Source: Methylobacter sp.
Lineage (GTDB): Bacteria; Pseudomonadota; Gammaproteobacteria; Methylococcales; Methylomonadaceae
Assembly: GCF_004322395.1 (NCBI RefSeq)
Contig: NZ_SCTW01000050.1
Coordinates: forward strand, 1 to 64,000
Direction: 5' to 3'
Length of the DNA stretch: 64,000 nucleotides
This document shows positions 50,738 through 60,955 of the stretch, in pieces. Under the pieces are notes generated by a model that saw only the letters and a list, made by a program, of their open reading frames with translations, ran no database searches and was not told where the DNA came from. Made by a program: the position numbers and the translations under genes. Position 1 is the stretch's first letter, and the number at the start of each line of letters is the position of its first letter.

Positions 50738-53620
50738 ATGGAACAGTTTATTCCCGGCCAACGCTGGATTAGTAACACCGAGTCAGAGCTTGGTTTAGGT
50801 CTTATTCTTGATGTGGCCCATAAGCGAGTCACAGTGCTTTTTTTGGCCTGTGACGAGAAACGTATGTATGCGCAAGATAATGCGCCGCTAACGCGCGTCC
50901 GGTTTTCAGCTGGTGACGTTATCGAGTCGATTGATGAGGATAAAGTGACCGTAATAAGTTCAGTTGAGCAAGACGGCTTGATCACTTATTTGGGCAAAAA
51001 CGCCTATGGAAAGGAAGTCCGGCTGGATGAGGTGGAACTGAATCATCATATTCAATTTAACAAGCCTCAGGATAGGTTATTTATTGGGCAAGTCGATCCT
51101 AGCGCTTGGTTTTTGCTGCGTTATGAAACCTGGCGCAGACTGCAACAGCATCAGCAATCGCCGGTTAAAGGTTTGTTGGGCGGTCGTGCCTCGCTTATTC
51201 CGCACCAATTGTTTATTGCCCATGAATCGGCTAATCGGTCTGCACCGAGAATCATGCTGGCAGATGAGGTGGGTTTGGGCAAAACTATTGAAGCCGGCCT
51301 GATTTTGCACCATCGGCTGATTAACGGCTTGAGCAACCGAGTGTTGATTATTGTGCCGGAAACTCTGCTACATCAATGGTTGGTGGAAATGCTCCGGCGT
51401 TTTAATCTGCGTTTCAGTATTTTTGACGAGGCGCGCTGCCTTGGCGCTTATGTCGAAGACGATATGCTCGACGATGCCGTACCATCGCTGGAAAGAACAG
51501 GCGAAGAAGATGCCGATAACCCATTTCTAACCGAACAACTGATTTTATGCAGCCAAGGCTTTTTTTCTAATTATCCGCGCCGCCGGCAACAGGCCATAGA
51601 AGCGGGTTGGGATATGGTGGTTGTCGACGAAGCGCACCATCTGGAATGGAGCGAACAAGCGCCCAGCCCCGATTACATGTTTGTTGAGCAGCTCGGGCAA
51701 ATTTCTCCCAGTCTTATTTTATTGACGGCAACCCCTGAGCAGTTAGGCAAGGAGAGCCATTTTGCAAGGTTAAGATTGCTTGATCCTGATCGGTTTTATA
51801 GTTTTGCGGCTTTTATTAAAGAAGAACGCTTGTTTGAACCGGTAGCCAACGCAGCCAAGTTATTGCTGGCGGAGCAAGTCCTGGATGAAGAGGCGCAACA
51901 ATATTTAACAGCGCTACTAAAAGATGACAATGTCGACGGCTTGGTAAGAAACCTGAGCGATCCTGAAAAGTCGGCGTCGGCACGCGATGCGCTGATTAAG
52001 GTGTTGTTGGATCACCATGGTACCGGGCGGATTTTGTTTCGGAATTCGCGGCAAACTGTACAGGGTTTTCCCGAGCGGGAGCGATACGGTTACGCCTTAA
52101 GCGGCAAACCAAATACCGATGATTTGCAACAAGACCCACGCTATTTGTGGCTGGTAGAAAAGGTTAAGCAATTGGCCGGCCAACACCGCACCAGCTCCCA
52201 GTCGGTTGGCGGCATACACACCATCTCCGGCGATAAAGCACTAGTGATTTGTAAACATGCGCAAACCGCGATTGATCTGGAGCAAACTCTGAAAAACCGA
52301 GCCGGTATTGCTTCGGCCGTATTTCATGAAGGCATGAGTATTATCGAGCGCGATAGGGCGGCGGCTTACTTTGCGGATCCTGACAGTGCGGCGCGGCTGT
52401 TGATTTGTTCTGAAATCGGCAGCGAAGGCAGGAATTTCCAGTTTGTGCATCATTTGATACTGATGGATTTGCCGACCAATCCCGATTTATTGCAACAACG
52501 TATAGGCCGTCTTGATCGTATCGGGCAGAAACACATTATCCAGATTCATGTGCCGTATCTTGAGCACACCGAGTGCGCGGTGCTGTACCGTTGGTATGAT
52601 GAAGGCTTGAATGCGTTTGCCTGTAACAGCTCATCGGCTCAGCGGGTTGCGGATATTTTGCACGATGAGTTGGCGGCTGTTTTGGATAGTAAAAGTCCAG
52701 CCGAAATTGATGCGCTTATCGCCAAGACCCAGGCACTCAGTATTGAGCTTGAAGCTCAAATGCATAACGGTCGCGATCAATTGCTGGAATTGAACTCCTG
52801 CCGCAAGGACTTGGCCGATCAGCTTATCGGCCAGTTGAACATTTACGAGAAGGAAGGCGTGCTTTGGCCTTATATGGAAGATGTGTTTGAATGCTACGGC
52901 GTGGATACCGAGTTTCATTCGCCGGATTGTTTTATTGTCCGTCCCAGCGATCATTTGCGTGTTTCGCATTTTCCCGGATTGACTGAAGACGGCATGACTG
53001 TCACCGTTAACCGGCAGATTGCCTTGGCGCGGGAAGATATGCAGTTTATGACTTGGGAGCATCCGATTGTTACGGCGTCGATGGATATGGTGCTATCCAG
53101 CGAAACCGGCAACGCTGCGATCAGTGTGATCAAACATAGCACTCTTAAAGCGGGACAGTTTCTACTGGAATGTTTGTTTATTGTCGAGTGTAGTGCCCCC
53201 GCCGAATTACAAATCGGGCGGTTTTTGCCCCATACGCCGATTCGGGTGTTGATAGATCAGAATCAAAAGGATGTCAGTGCAGCCATTGACCATCGTGATT
53301 TGGTTGACGCCGGTATCAAGTTTGATAAGCATAAAATCATCGCTTTTTTGAACAGTCAACGGCCCCATCTTATTAACTTGTTGAATCTGGCCGAGCAAAA
53401 AGCCAAAGCCGAGATGGAACAGTTAGTCGATCAGGCAACTCAAGCCATGTTGGCATCGTTAAGTGATGAAATCAAACGTCTGGTCAGGCTGAAAAAGGTG
53501 AATCCGACTATCAGGACTGAAGAAATCGAGCAGCTAAAGGATATGACTATGTTGGCTCATGAAAACATCCAGGCCGCGCAGCTAAGACTGGATGCGGTCA
53601 GGTTTGTGATTACCAGTTGA
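50738..53620 (+). CDS. rapA: RNA polymerase-associated helicase RapA
   Basis: MEQFIPGQRWISNTESELGLGLIL; LADEVGLGKTIEAGLILHHRL; VVVDEAHHLEW; FHEGMSIIERDRAAAYFAD. Confidence 0.96.
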   Translation: MEQFIPGQRWISNTESELGLGLILDVAHKRVTVLFLACDEKRMYAQDNAPLTRVRFSAGDVIESIDEDKVTVISSVEQDGLITYLGKNAYGKEVRLDEVELNHHIQFNKPQDRLFIGQVDPSAWFLLRYETWRRLQQHQQSPVKGLLGGRASLIPHQLFIAHESANRSAPRIMLADEVGLGKTIEAGLILHHRLINGLSNRVLIIVPETLLHQWLVEMLRRFNLRFSIFDEARCLGAYVEDDMLDDAVPSLERTGEEDADNPFLTEQLILCSQGFFSNYPRRRQQAIEAGWDMVVVDEAHHLEWSEQAPSPDYMFVEQLGQISPSLILLTATPEQLGKESHFARLRLLDPDRFYSFAAFIKEERLFEPVANAAKLLLAEQVLDEEAQQYLTALLKDDNVDGLVRNLSDPEKSASARDALIKVLLDHHGTGRILFRNSRQTVQGFPERERYGYALSGKPNTDDLQQDPRYLWLVEKVKQLAGQHRTSSQSVGGIHTISGDKALVICKHAQTAIDLEQTLKNRAGIASAVFHEGMSIIERDRAAAYFADPDSAARLLICSEIGSEGRNFQFVHHLILMDLPTNPDLLQQRIGRLDRIGQKHIIQIHVPYLEHTECAVLYRWYDEGLNAFACNSSSAQRVADILHDELAAVLDSKSPAEIDALIAKTQALSIELEAQMHNGRDQLLELNSCRKDLADQLIGQLNIYEKEGVLWPYMEDVFECYGVDTEFHSPDCFIVRPSDHLRVSHFPGLTEDGMTVTVNRQIALAREDMQFMTWEHPIVTASMDMVLSSETGNAAISVIKHSTLKAGQFLLECLFIVECSAPAELQIGRFLPHTPIRVLIDQNQKDVSAAIDHRDLVDAGIKFDKHKIIAFLNSQRPHLINLLNLAEQKAKAEMEQLVDQATQAMLASLSDEIKRLVRLKKVNPTIRTEEIEQLKDMTMLAHENIQAAQLRLDAVRFVITS
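52191..52238 (+). repeat. Repeat-like short in-frame insertion inside rapA
   Basis: gctcccagtcggttggcGGCATACACACCATCtccGGCGATAAAG, shared with the GNAT gene at 61164-61208. Confidence 0.6.
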
Positions 53621-53669
53621 TATTACTCACTGTCCACGAAAAGCACGAAAAGCACGAAAGAAAATTAAT

Positions 53670-53695
53670 CGTTCCCACGCTCCGGCGTGGGAACG
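53670..53695. repeat. Dispersed-type hairpin
   Basis: CGTTCCCACGC-TCCG-GCGTGGGAACG, perfect 11-bp arms. Confidence 0.8.
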
Positions 53696-53791
53696 CATTC
53701 GGCAACGCTCCAGCGATTGCCAATCGTGATGCCAAAGCGTCCCTAGCTGCATTCCCAGGCTGGAGCATGTGAACAACAATGTGTATAAATT

Positions 53792-54625
53792 ATGATAAAT
53801 ATCGGCAAAATAAATAAGCTGAAAGTCGTTAAACAACAAGGCGCTAATGTCTATCTCGACGATGGAACTTCGGGAAAAGTGCTGTTGGCCGACAGGAAAT
53901 TGCCGGCAAACTGCCAAGTTGGCGATACTTTGGACGTATTTGTTTATGTCGACTCGGAAGGCCATCTGGCCGCTACCGCCAAAAAGCCGTTAGCCCAAGT
54001 AGGCGATATAGCATGGCTGAAAGTGGTATCGCTTAATTACGTGGGGGCATTCCTGGACTGGGGGCTGCCTAAAGATTTGCTGGTTCCTTTCAGCGAGCAA
54101 TACCATGAGATGGAAGTAGGGCGCTCTTACTTGGTTAAGGTATTTCTCGACGACCAGAATCGCATTGCAGCAACTACCAAGATCGATAAATTGCTCAGCG
54201 ACGAATCGAGCGATTTTGAAGTCGGCCAAAAGGTGTCGCTGATCATTGCCGATAAATCCGATTTAGGCGTTAAAGCTATCATCAACAATAGCCATTGGGG
54301 CATGTTGTATGAAAACGAGCTGTTTCAGCCGGTCAGAAAGGGCCAAAAGTTGGATGGCTATATTAAGCAAATACGGGAAGATCATAAGATTGACCTCAGT
54401 TTGCACCAGCCGGGGTACGGCAAAGTTGTGTCGCTCACCGATACTATTATAGCCAGGCTGAAAGCCAATAACGGCGTGTTAATGTTAAGCGACAAAAGCC
54501 CTCCGGAAGCCATTTATGCCGCATTCGGGGTTAGTAAAAAAGTATTTAAGCAGGCCATCGGCGCGCTGTACAAACAACAATTGATCGCTATTGATAAAAC
54601 CGGAATCAAGCTTGTTAATAAATAG
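53792..54625 (+). CDS. S1-domain RNA-binding protein (CvfB/YitL-like)
   Basis: MINIGKINKLKVVKQQGANVYLDDGTSGKVLL; VGAFLDWGLPKDLLVPFSEQ; C-terminal winged-helix-like region. Confidence 0.88.
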   Translation: MINIGKINKLKVVKQQGANVYLDDGTSGKVLLADRKLPANCQVGDTLDVFVYVDSEGHLAATAKKPLAQVGDIAWLKVVSLNYVGAFLDWGLPKDLLVPFSEQYHEMEVGRSYLVKVFLDDQNRIAATTKIDKLLSDESSDFEVGQKVSLIIADKSDLGVKAIINNSHWGMLYENELFQPVRKGQKLDGYIKQIREDHKIDLSLHQPGYGKVVSLTDTIIARLKANNGVLMLSDKSPPEAIYAAFGVSKKVFKQAIGALYKQQLIAIDKTGIKLVNK

Positions 54626-54713
54626 GGTGCGGATCGCCTAGCGTTATTAAGTTTGGAGTGGTATTGGAAAATAGTACGCGACACGATGTGCATCTTACAT
54701 TATTGAAAACTGT

Positions 54714-55802
54714 ATGGCTAAATTCAGAACCCATTACGACAGCTTAAATGTATCGCATGATGCGCCTGCAAGCGTTATCAAGGCCGCTTATAAAGTGCTC
54801 TGCCAAAAGTATCATCCCGATAAATATGCAGGCGGACCTGAAGAAGCGTTACGGATAATGAAAGTTATCAATAGCGCTTATGCGGTCTTATCGGATAGCA
54901 GCAAAAGAGCCGAGCACGATCAATGGATAGACAGGCAAAAAAGGGCGTGCGCGACTGATGAAGCGCAGCGGATAATGCAAATTATTACAAAAAATTATGT
55001 CGCACCATCGGTAACAACCAAAAAAAGACCCTTTGAGACCTATGCGGCAATAATCAATAAATTCCGGAAAAATATTTGCTCGTACTGCACTAAAGTGCAG
55101 CTCTCTAGTATCCAAGCCTTAAAAAAATCAAGCTGGATTTTCGGGTTCACAGGTATTGTCGGCATCGTGTTTATGGCAATTATTCTTCATAAGCCCATAG
55201 AAACAACCGCAGTAATGGCGCCTGCTAATCAAGACGTTGCCGATCTAGTAAAAAAGGCCAAGCAATTTGTTAAACAAGGTCAAGCGGAAAAAGCATTGCC
55301 GCTTTATTTGCAGTTGGCGGAGCAGGGAAATGCGGATGCACAGTTTAATGTTGGCTTGATATACGTTAATGGGCAGGGCATAACCAAGGATAATAAACAG
55401 GCAGTCGATTGGTTTACCAAGGCGGCCAACCAGGGGCATAGAGAGGCGCAAACTAAGTTGGGTTATATGTACGCGACCGGTAAAGGCGTGGTGCAGAATT
55501 ATAATTCGGCCGTTTATTGGTGTTATAAGGCCGCTGAACAGGGCGATGTCATTTCGCAATATAATCTAGGTCAAATGTATGCAAAAGGGCAGGGAGTAGC
55601 GAAAGATAGCAGTCTAGCCGTTTCCTGGTTCAGCAAGGCGGCTGCACAGGACGATGCCCGCGCCCAATACAGTTTGGGCGATATGTACGAAAATGGCTTA
55701 GGGGTGGCAAAGGATAACACCAAAGCAGTGGATTTCTACCGTAAGGCTGCAAAGCAGGGCTTGGATGAAGCTATCGCTGCTTTAAAGCAGATGGATCGAT
55801 AA
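54714..55802 (+). CDS. J-domain and Sel1-repeat membrane protein
   Basis: HYDSLNVSHDAPASVIKAAYKVLCQKYHPDKY; TM; several Sel1 repeats such as AQFNVGLIYVNGQGITKDNKQAVDWFTKAANQGH. Confidence 0.9.
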   Translation: MAKFRTHYDSLNVSHDAPASVIKAAYKVLCQKYHPDKYAGGPEEALRIMKVINSAYAVLSDSSKRAEHDQWIDRQKRACATDEAQRIMQIITKNYVAPSVTTKKRPFETYAAIINKFRKNICSYCTKVQLSSIQALKKSSWIFGFTGIVGIVFMAIILHKPIETTAVMAPANQDVADLVKKAKQFVKQGQAEKALPLYLQLAEQGNADAQFNVGLIYVNGQGITKDNKQAVDWFTKAANQGHREAQTKLGYMYATGKGVVQNYNSAVYWCYKAAEQGDVISQYNLGQMYAKGQGVAKDSSLAVSWFSKAAAQDDARAQYSLGDMYENGLGVAKDNTKAVDFYRKAAKQGLDEAIAALKQMDR

Positions 55803-55936
55803 ATTTGGGGGTTTAATTATCCGGAAATCGCATCCGTTTGTGCTGTGCATAACCGATGCTTTTAGAATCAAGTATGTGCCGTTCAGAACATGGTCGATTC
55901 TTTAATGGCAATTTCATTTCTGAATGCCCGTAGCGC

Positions 55937-58126
55937 TTATATCGGCCTCAAGGTTTGGCGCATTTCAGGTAGCGGCATACTGATGTGATAGCCTTGGGCG
56001 AAATTGATGCCCATATCCTTGAGCGCTTCCCAAATCTCCTGGCTTTCGACAAATTCGGCAACGGTGAGAATGTCGATATCCTGGCACAATTTGGACAAGT
56101 TATGCACCAAGGCATAATCCACTTTAGAGTTCAGGATGTTGCGCACAAACGCGCCATCGATTTTGACGTAGTCAAAGCGTAACTCACGCAAATAATGAAA
56201 CGAGTTATAACCTGTGCCAAAATCGTCCAAGGCAAAGGCAAAACCTTTACGACGAAGATTGGTCAGGAATCGGCGCATATTCGTCATGTCGCCAATAGCA
56301 TCGCGTTCAAGTAATTCAAAAACGATGCTTTCAGGAGGAAGTTGCAGTTCCTGACAGAGTTCCTCGGCATAACCTAAAATGCCGCGCCCTTGAATTTCCT
56401 GTACCGATAAATTGATAAAAATTTTCGCGTTCGCTTCCGGACGGTTGGCATCCATACAAGCGCGTTTAGCAGCAAAAGAATTGTTGATCATAGCGAGGTC
56501 TAGTTCTCGGGCTAAGCCATATTTATCAATGGTTTCGATGAATGTCGCCGCCGAAGTTGTTTCTCCCGTTGGAGACCTAAGTCTAGCCAGTGTTTCAAAG
56601 GCATAAAGTTCGCCGGTCTGACAGTTAACAATCGATTGATAATAGGGAATAATGCGTTTTTCTTTTAACGCCTCGCGCAGGTTTTCCGCATTATCTCGGG
56701 TCTCGCGAATACTGATGCGTTTTTCTGTCGCATCAAAGGAACAGACACTATCTTTGCCCATGTCTTTTGCTTTGTACATGGCGGCATCGACACCTTCCAA
56801 CAGGTTTTCTATAGTTTGTCCATCAACAGGATAACTGCTTACGCCTATGGAAACGGTTAAATGGAAATGGTTGCCTTGTGCTGATGTAAGGGCCATTTCA
56901 CGTAGCGCACAACTTATATTTTCAGCAACAATACGGGCACCGCTGGGGCCTGTTTCAGTCAGAATAATGGCAAACTCGTCTCCGCCAACACGAGCGCACA
57001 AATCGCCTTTGCGCGTATGTTCAAGCAAAACAGTGGAGATTGCACACAGCGCGGTATCGCCGCTGGGGTGCCCATAGGAATCGTTAATGTCTTTAAAGTC
57101 GTCCAGGTCAAGCATCAGTACGCTAAACTCATGCTCATGGCGCTCGGAACGACTGACTTCATAGTTCAACATTTCGTTGAACTGACGGCGGTTGTGCAGT
57201 CCGGTAAGGGGGTCATGCACTGAATAGTATTCAAGTTCCAACAGCGTACGCGATAATACTTTGCTGGAACCCACCACCATGACCATGACCGCGAGTATCG
57301 CGCGGATGACACTTTCTTCCTGCGGTGACAATTTGTTTTCTGCGGCGTAAGCGACCCCTAACAATCCCGCCAAATTAGGCGCATGATCGGGTACAGGCAC
57401 GCTAATCATACGAATGTCTAAAGCTGTTGTGATTTCGGCGCCGCAATGGATATGAAATTCCTCAATATCCAGCGGTGCATCGGTGGGCAATCCAATACTT
57501 AGGAGCATCTGTTTACTTAATATGCCGCGCGCCTGTATGCAGATCTCATCCGAGCATTGGCCCAGATAATACAAATAAAGCGATAAACCATTTTCTTCCG
57601 CAAAGGCGATGTAAAAAAAGTTAAACGGGAAAATGGAGTAAAAATCGACCAGAATTTCCTGTACAAACTCTTTCCATTGGGAGATATGCTCGTGCGACAG
57701 GATGATACGTTCCAACACTTGGCTTTGTCGCTCTAATAAGTCTTTTTCAATCAAAACAGAAGACAGCTCAAGCAAAGTCTGATTGAACTCGATCATCAGG
57801 TTTTGGGCGTGTCGCTCATTGGCTGCCCACTGTTCGCCACGGTGCCGGAAGAGTAAGTCGAGACTTTGATCCAGCCGAGTGCAGGTATTAATAATATGTG
57901 AAATCGTTGGGATTATGGCAATCATGGACGCAGAGTCATCGGAAGCCATAGCGGCCATGGCTGCCATCAATTTACTGATAATCTCTTGGTGCACATCATG
58001 ATTAAGTTCGGACGAACTTATTGCATAACGCTGGGTGCGTGTTTGATTTTCTAGAATTTCGGCAATCTGACTGATAATTCTGAGGCGTAGAACTTCAAGA
58101 TGACTAGGCTGCGACAAGTTGTTCAT
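55937..58126 (-). CDS. GGDEF-EAL protein with N-terminal sensory region
   Basis: DPLTGLHNRRQFNEML, ARVGGDEFAIIL; EAL region FETLARLRSPTGE, DDFGTGYNSFHYLRELRFDYVKIDGAFV. Confidence 0.92.
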   Translation of the reverse strand: MNNLSQPSHLEVLRLRIISQIAEILENQTRTQRYAISSSELNHDVHQEIISKLMAAMAAMASDDSASMIAIIPTISHIINTCTRLDQSLDLLFRHRGEQWAANERHAQNLMIEFNQTLLELSSVLIEKDLLERQSQVLERIILSHEHISQWKEFVQEILVDFYSIFPFNFFYIAFAEENGLSLYLYYLGQCSDEICIQARGILSKQMLLSIGLPTDAPLDIEEFHIHCGAEITTALDIRMISVPVPDHAPNLAGLLGVAYAAENKLSPQEESVIRAILAVMVMVVGSSKVLSRTLLELEYYSVHDPLTGLHNRRQFNEMLNYEVSRSERHEHEFSVLMLDLDDFKDINDSYGHPSGDTALCAISTVLLEHTRKGDLCARVGGDEFAIILTETGPSGARIVAENISCALREMALTSAQGNHFHLTVSIGVSSYPVDGQTIENLLEGVDAAMYKAKDMGKDSVCSFDATEKRISIRETRDNAENLREALKEKRIIPYYQSIVNCQTGELYAFETLARLRSPTGETTSAATFIETIDKYGLARELDLAMINNSFAAKRACMDANRPEANAKIFINLSVQEIQGRGILGYAEELCQELQLPPESIVFELLERDAIGDMTNMRRFLTNLRRKGFAFALDDFGTGYNSFHYLRELRFDYVKIDGAFVRNILNSKVDYALVHNLSKLCQDIDILTVAEFVESQEIWEALKDMGINFAQGYHISMPLPEMRQTLRPI

Positions 58127-58128
58127 GC

Positions 58129-58899
58129 TTAGCCCTCCAACGAGAAACGTCCACCCGGTTGCATCAGATCAATGCCGCATTGTAGGTCTTTAAGCCAATT
58201 TAGAAAGTCGGATACTGCAGCGCCCCGGTAAATTGGTCCGTGTTGCGGAGCAATCATGTCAATATCAAGGTCGGCAATGGTGTCTAACCAGCAGCGTATG
58301 GCTTTGTTGGAGCACATGTAGCGCTGGTGAAATCCATGGATATAGGGGATGTGAGCGGCAAAGTCGTCTACAAAAGCATCATTTTTATCCACTGGCAGTA
58401 GGGCGGCGCCGATGTCGCCAGTGAACAAGATTTTAGAAACCGGGTCGTATACGTTAATTTGGCCTTCGGAGTGCAAAAAATGTGCGGGCACAATTTTTAG
58501 TTTTAAGCCGGGCGACGGTTCGCAGTCCATGCCCTCGTTGGGTACTCCGATAAATCGCGCCATATCTTTTAAGCCGTAATGAGGCAAAAAGCGTATCCAA
58601 ATGCTCGAAACATACACAGGCGAACGACACAGTTCCAACCAGGTTGATAGACCTCCGACTATGTCAGGATCTTGGTGAGACAGAAAAATGGCTTTAATCT
58701 GTTCGGGCCCCAGATAACGCAACATTTCCGCCAGTACCCGAGGCATAACCCCAAAACCGCCCGGATCAAGCAGTACCCCGTTATTATGATGGGTGATCAG
58801 ATACTGGTTGGAACGTACGCCGTCTTCCTCGCCTGGCTCACTCTCGTTGAGCAAAATAAAACGGTGATCAACGGATTCGAATAATTTAATGTTACGCAT
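58129..58899 (-). CDS. MBL-fold ODP/flavodiiron-core-like protein
   Basis: SNQYLITHHNNGVLLDPGG; IFLSHQDPDIVGG; VPAHFLHSEGQINVYDPVSKILFTGDIGAAL; IAPQHGPIYRG; 2 nt from the downstream GGDEF-EAL gene. Confidence 0.85.
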   Translation of the reverse strand: MRNIKLFESVDHRFILLNESEPGEEDGVRSNQYLITHHNNGVLLDPGGFGVMPRVLAEMLRYLGPEQIKAIFLSHQDPDIVGGLSTWLELCRSPVYVSSIWIRFLPHYGLKDMARFIGVPNEGMDCEPSPGLKLKIVPAHFLHSEGQINVYDPVSKILFTGDIGAALLPVDKNDAFVDDFAAHIPYIHGFHQRYMCSNKAIRCWLDTIADLDIDMIAPQHGPIYRGAAVSDFLNWLKDLQCGIDLMQPGGRFSLEG

Positions 58900-59048
58900 A
58901 TTTTCCCTAATTTTCTGCCAGTTGAAATTGTTTATATATCCCGTAGTTTACTTCAGGTTATTCCATAAAGTATAGCCGCTCTTTATATATGGAAACTTTG
59001 TAATGCGGTGCAAAATTTATGATAAGAAACGGCAAATAGCTGCAACAT

Positions 59049-60746
59049 CTATTCTTTGTCGGTTTTATTTCCATTCACTAGAAGCGGTAAGGTGAGGATG
59101 GCTAAACACATTAGCCAGATTAGCAGTTGATAGTTGGTTGCGGAAAAGATAAAAGCGATACCCATTCTCTCGCCAACATTCGGATAAGCTAGGATAAAGT
59201 CGCGGCTTACCATGAATGCTTTAGTTTCCCAAATAGTAAGAATTAAGCTCATTATCAGCAAGGCGTAACCCATTATCTTATCTTGATCGGCTTTAGTATT
59301 TTGGTGTCCTGCCAATCTGTTAATCTCAATGATCGGTAAAGAGCGTGGACGTACAGTAATATAACTGATGATCATTAAGCCGAAGACACCGACAACAGGT
59401 ATGTAAATCGATACAGTGGGAAAGCTGATATAACGCCCGTTCAATGCTAAACCGAAGGTTTTATAAACGGCAAATCCGGCAAATATTATATAAAGAGTGT
59501 AAATCCAGGCGCCAAATTTTGGGTTGGCAGCTTGGTTGGCTAACAAGCCATAGCCGCGTTGTAATATCAAACCGGCTAAGACGGTGTTTAAGCCCACGGT
59601 TAATATTGTTTGAAAACGCTGCCAGTCGCTATAGCTGGTATACCACAGGTTCTCCGCCATATTTGCCAGTAGCGAGCTAAGCAGTTGCGAGAATAACAAA
59701 AAGAACGCGAGACGCATTGTGGATAATGATTGCAGCTGCTTCCAACAACAGGCGACAATGCCCAGAAAAAATATTGTTGAAGCTATAGTGCCGTTAAGCC
59801 AATCAGGGTTTTCGTAAACCAAGCCGGTTAAAGGGAAAACCTCCTTACGATCGACTGAATAAAGTCCCCAGTTCGCTCCGACTACGCCTTCAAGCTCGCT
59901 TTTCCATGATTGGTTAAAGGCTTCGACAATGTTGTAATCAAAGCCGTTTTTATTGGCGACTTTAATTAATGCGCGGATGAATTTTGCTTCGTTTACAACG
60001 CTAGGTACAGACCAGCCACGTTGACGGCCTTCACCCGGCCATCCGGATTCGCCGATCAGTATCGGTTTGCCGGGCGAAATAGCATCGGCCTCGCGTTGAA
60101 CCTGCTTGAAAATGCGCTCGATATGCGCCGGAGCTTGGTCTACAGTGATAGGTTCATCTTCCCAGTAAGGTAGAATGTGGATGGTGATAAAATCCACTTC
60201 CTTGATTAACTCTGGGTATTTCATGTACATAGACCACACATCGGCATAAGAAACCGGCTGTTTAACCGATCGTTTTACTTCCCGTATGTATTCAATCAGT
60301 TTTTTGGAATCCAGATCGCCACGTAACAGCACTTCGTTGCCGACGATAACCCGCTTGACTACATCGGGATTTGCATTGGCGGAACGGATAACCTCGGCAA
60401 TTTCCGCTTTATTGTCTTCTTTTACAGATCCCAGCCACGCGCCTTGAATCATCTTCAAACCATGTTTTCTAGCTAAGGTGGGAATGATAGGCGTAATGCC
60501 TTCCGCACTGGCATAAGTGCGGATCGAGTGGGTTTTTTCACCCATTAAACGTAAGTCGGCATCGATTTGTTCGGGGGTCGGAAATTTTTCATCCAAAGGC
60601 CCCTGGCCCTCTCGAAACGGGGCAAACGACAGACTGTTAAGCTTTCCAGATGGGACGTCCGCCCCTACATCCTGAGGTAAGTTGGTTAACCAGCCTAACA
60701 AGCCGTTAAGCAAAACAACCAATATAGCGAATGAAGCAGTTTTCAT
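59049..60746 (-). CDS. GH17-like beta-1,3-glucan-active enzyme with C-terminal TM segments
   Basis: LSFAPFREGQGPLDEKFPTPEQIDADLRLMGEKTHSIRTYA; VIVGNEVLLRGDL; ILIGESGWPGEGRQRG. Confidence 0.82.
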   Translation of the reverse strand: MKTASFAILVVLLNGLLGWLTNLPQDVGADVPSGKLNSLSFAPFREGQGPLDEKFPTPEQIDADLRLMGEKTHSIRTYASAEGITPIIPTLARKHGLKMIQGAWLGSVKEDNKAEIAEVIRSANANPDVVKRVIVGNEVLLRGDLDSKKLIEYIREVKRSVKQPVSYADVWSMYMKYPELIKEVDFITIHILPYWEDEPITVDQAPAHIERIFKQVQREADAISPGKPILIGESGWPGEGRQRGWSVPSVVNEAKFIRALIKVANKNGFDYNIVEAFNQSWKSELEGVVGANWGLYSVDRKEVFPLTGLVYENPDWLNGTIASTIFFLGIVACCWKQLQSLSTMRLAFFLLFSQLLSSLLANMAENLWYTSYSDWQRFQTILTVGLNTVLAGLILQRGYGLLANQAANPKFGAWIYTLYIIFAGFAVYKTFGLALNGRYISFPTVSIYIPVVGVFGLMIISYITVRPRSLPIIEINRLAGHQNTKADQDKIMGYALLIMSLILTIWETKAFMVSRDFILAYPNVGERMGIAFIFSATNYQLLIWLMCLAILTLPLLVNGNKTDKE

Positions 60747-60955
60747 AAATAAACAAACTAGCATTAAAATTTTTGAAGACAGGCGTTATGAAACACGCCA
60801 AGTAAATTGTTTTCGGTATCATCTCATAATTGCCACTTTTTGAATACGGGTAGCCTTTTTGCGAAGAGTACCGAAAAAGCGGTTTTTCATGGCTTAAACT
60901 ACGCAAACGCTAAGCGTTCAGCTAAAATGCGTTTCTTTTTTGCTTGTGTAACGTT

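Noticed and set aside
53670-53695. GTTCCCACGC hairpin as a novel element
   Set aside because: This type of cGTTCCCACGC..GCGTGGGAACg repeat is, as far as I know, widespread in Proteobacteria; recorded only as a repeat.
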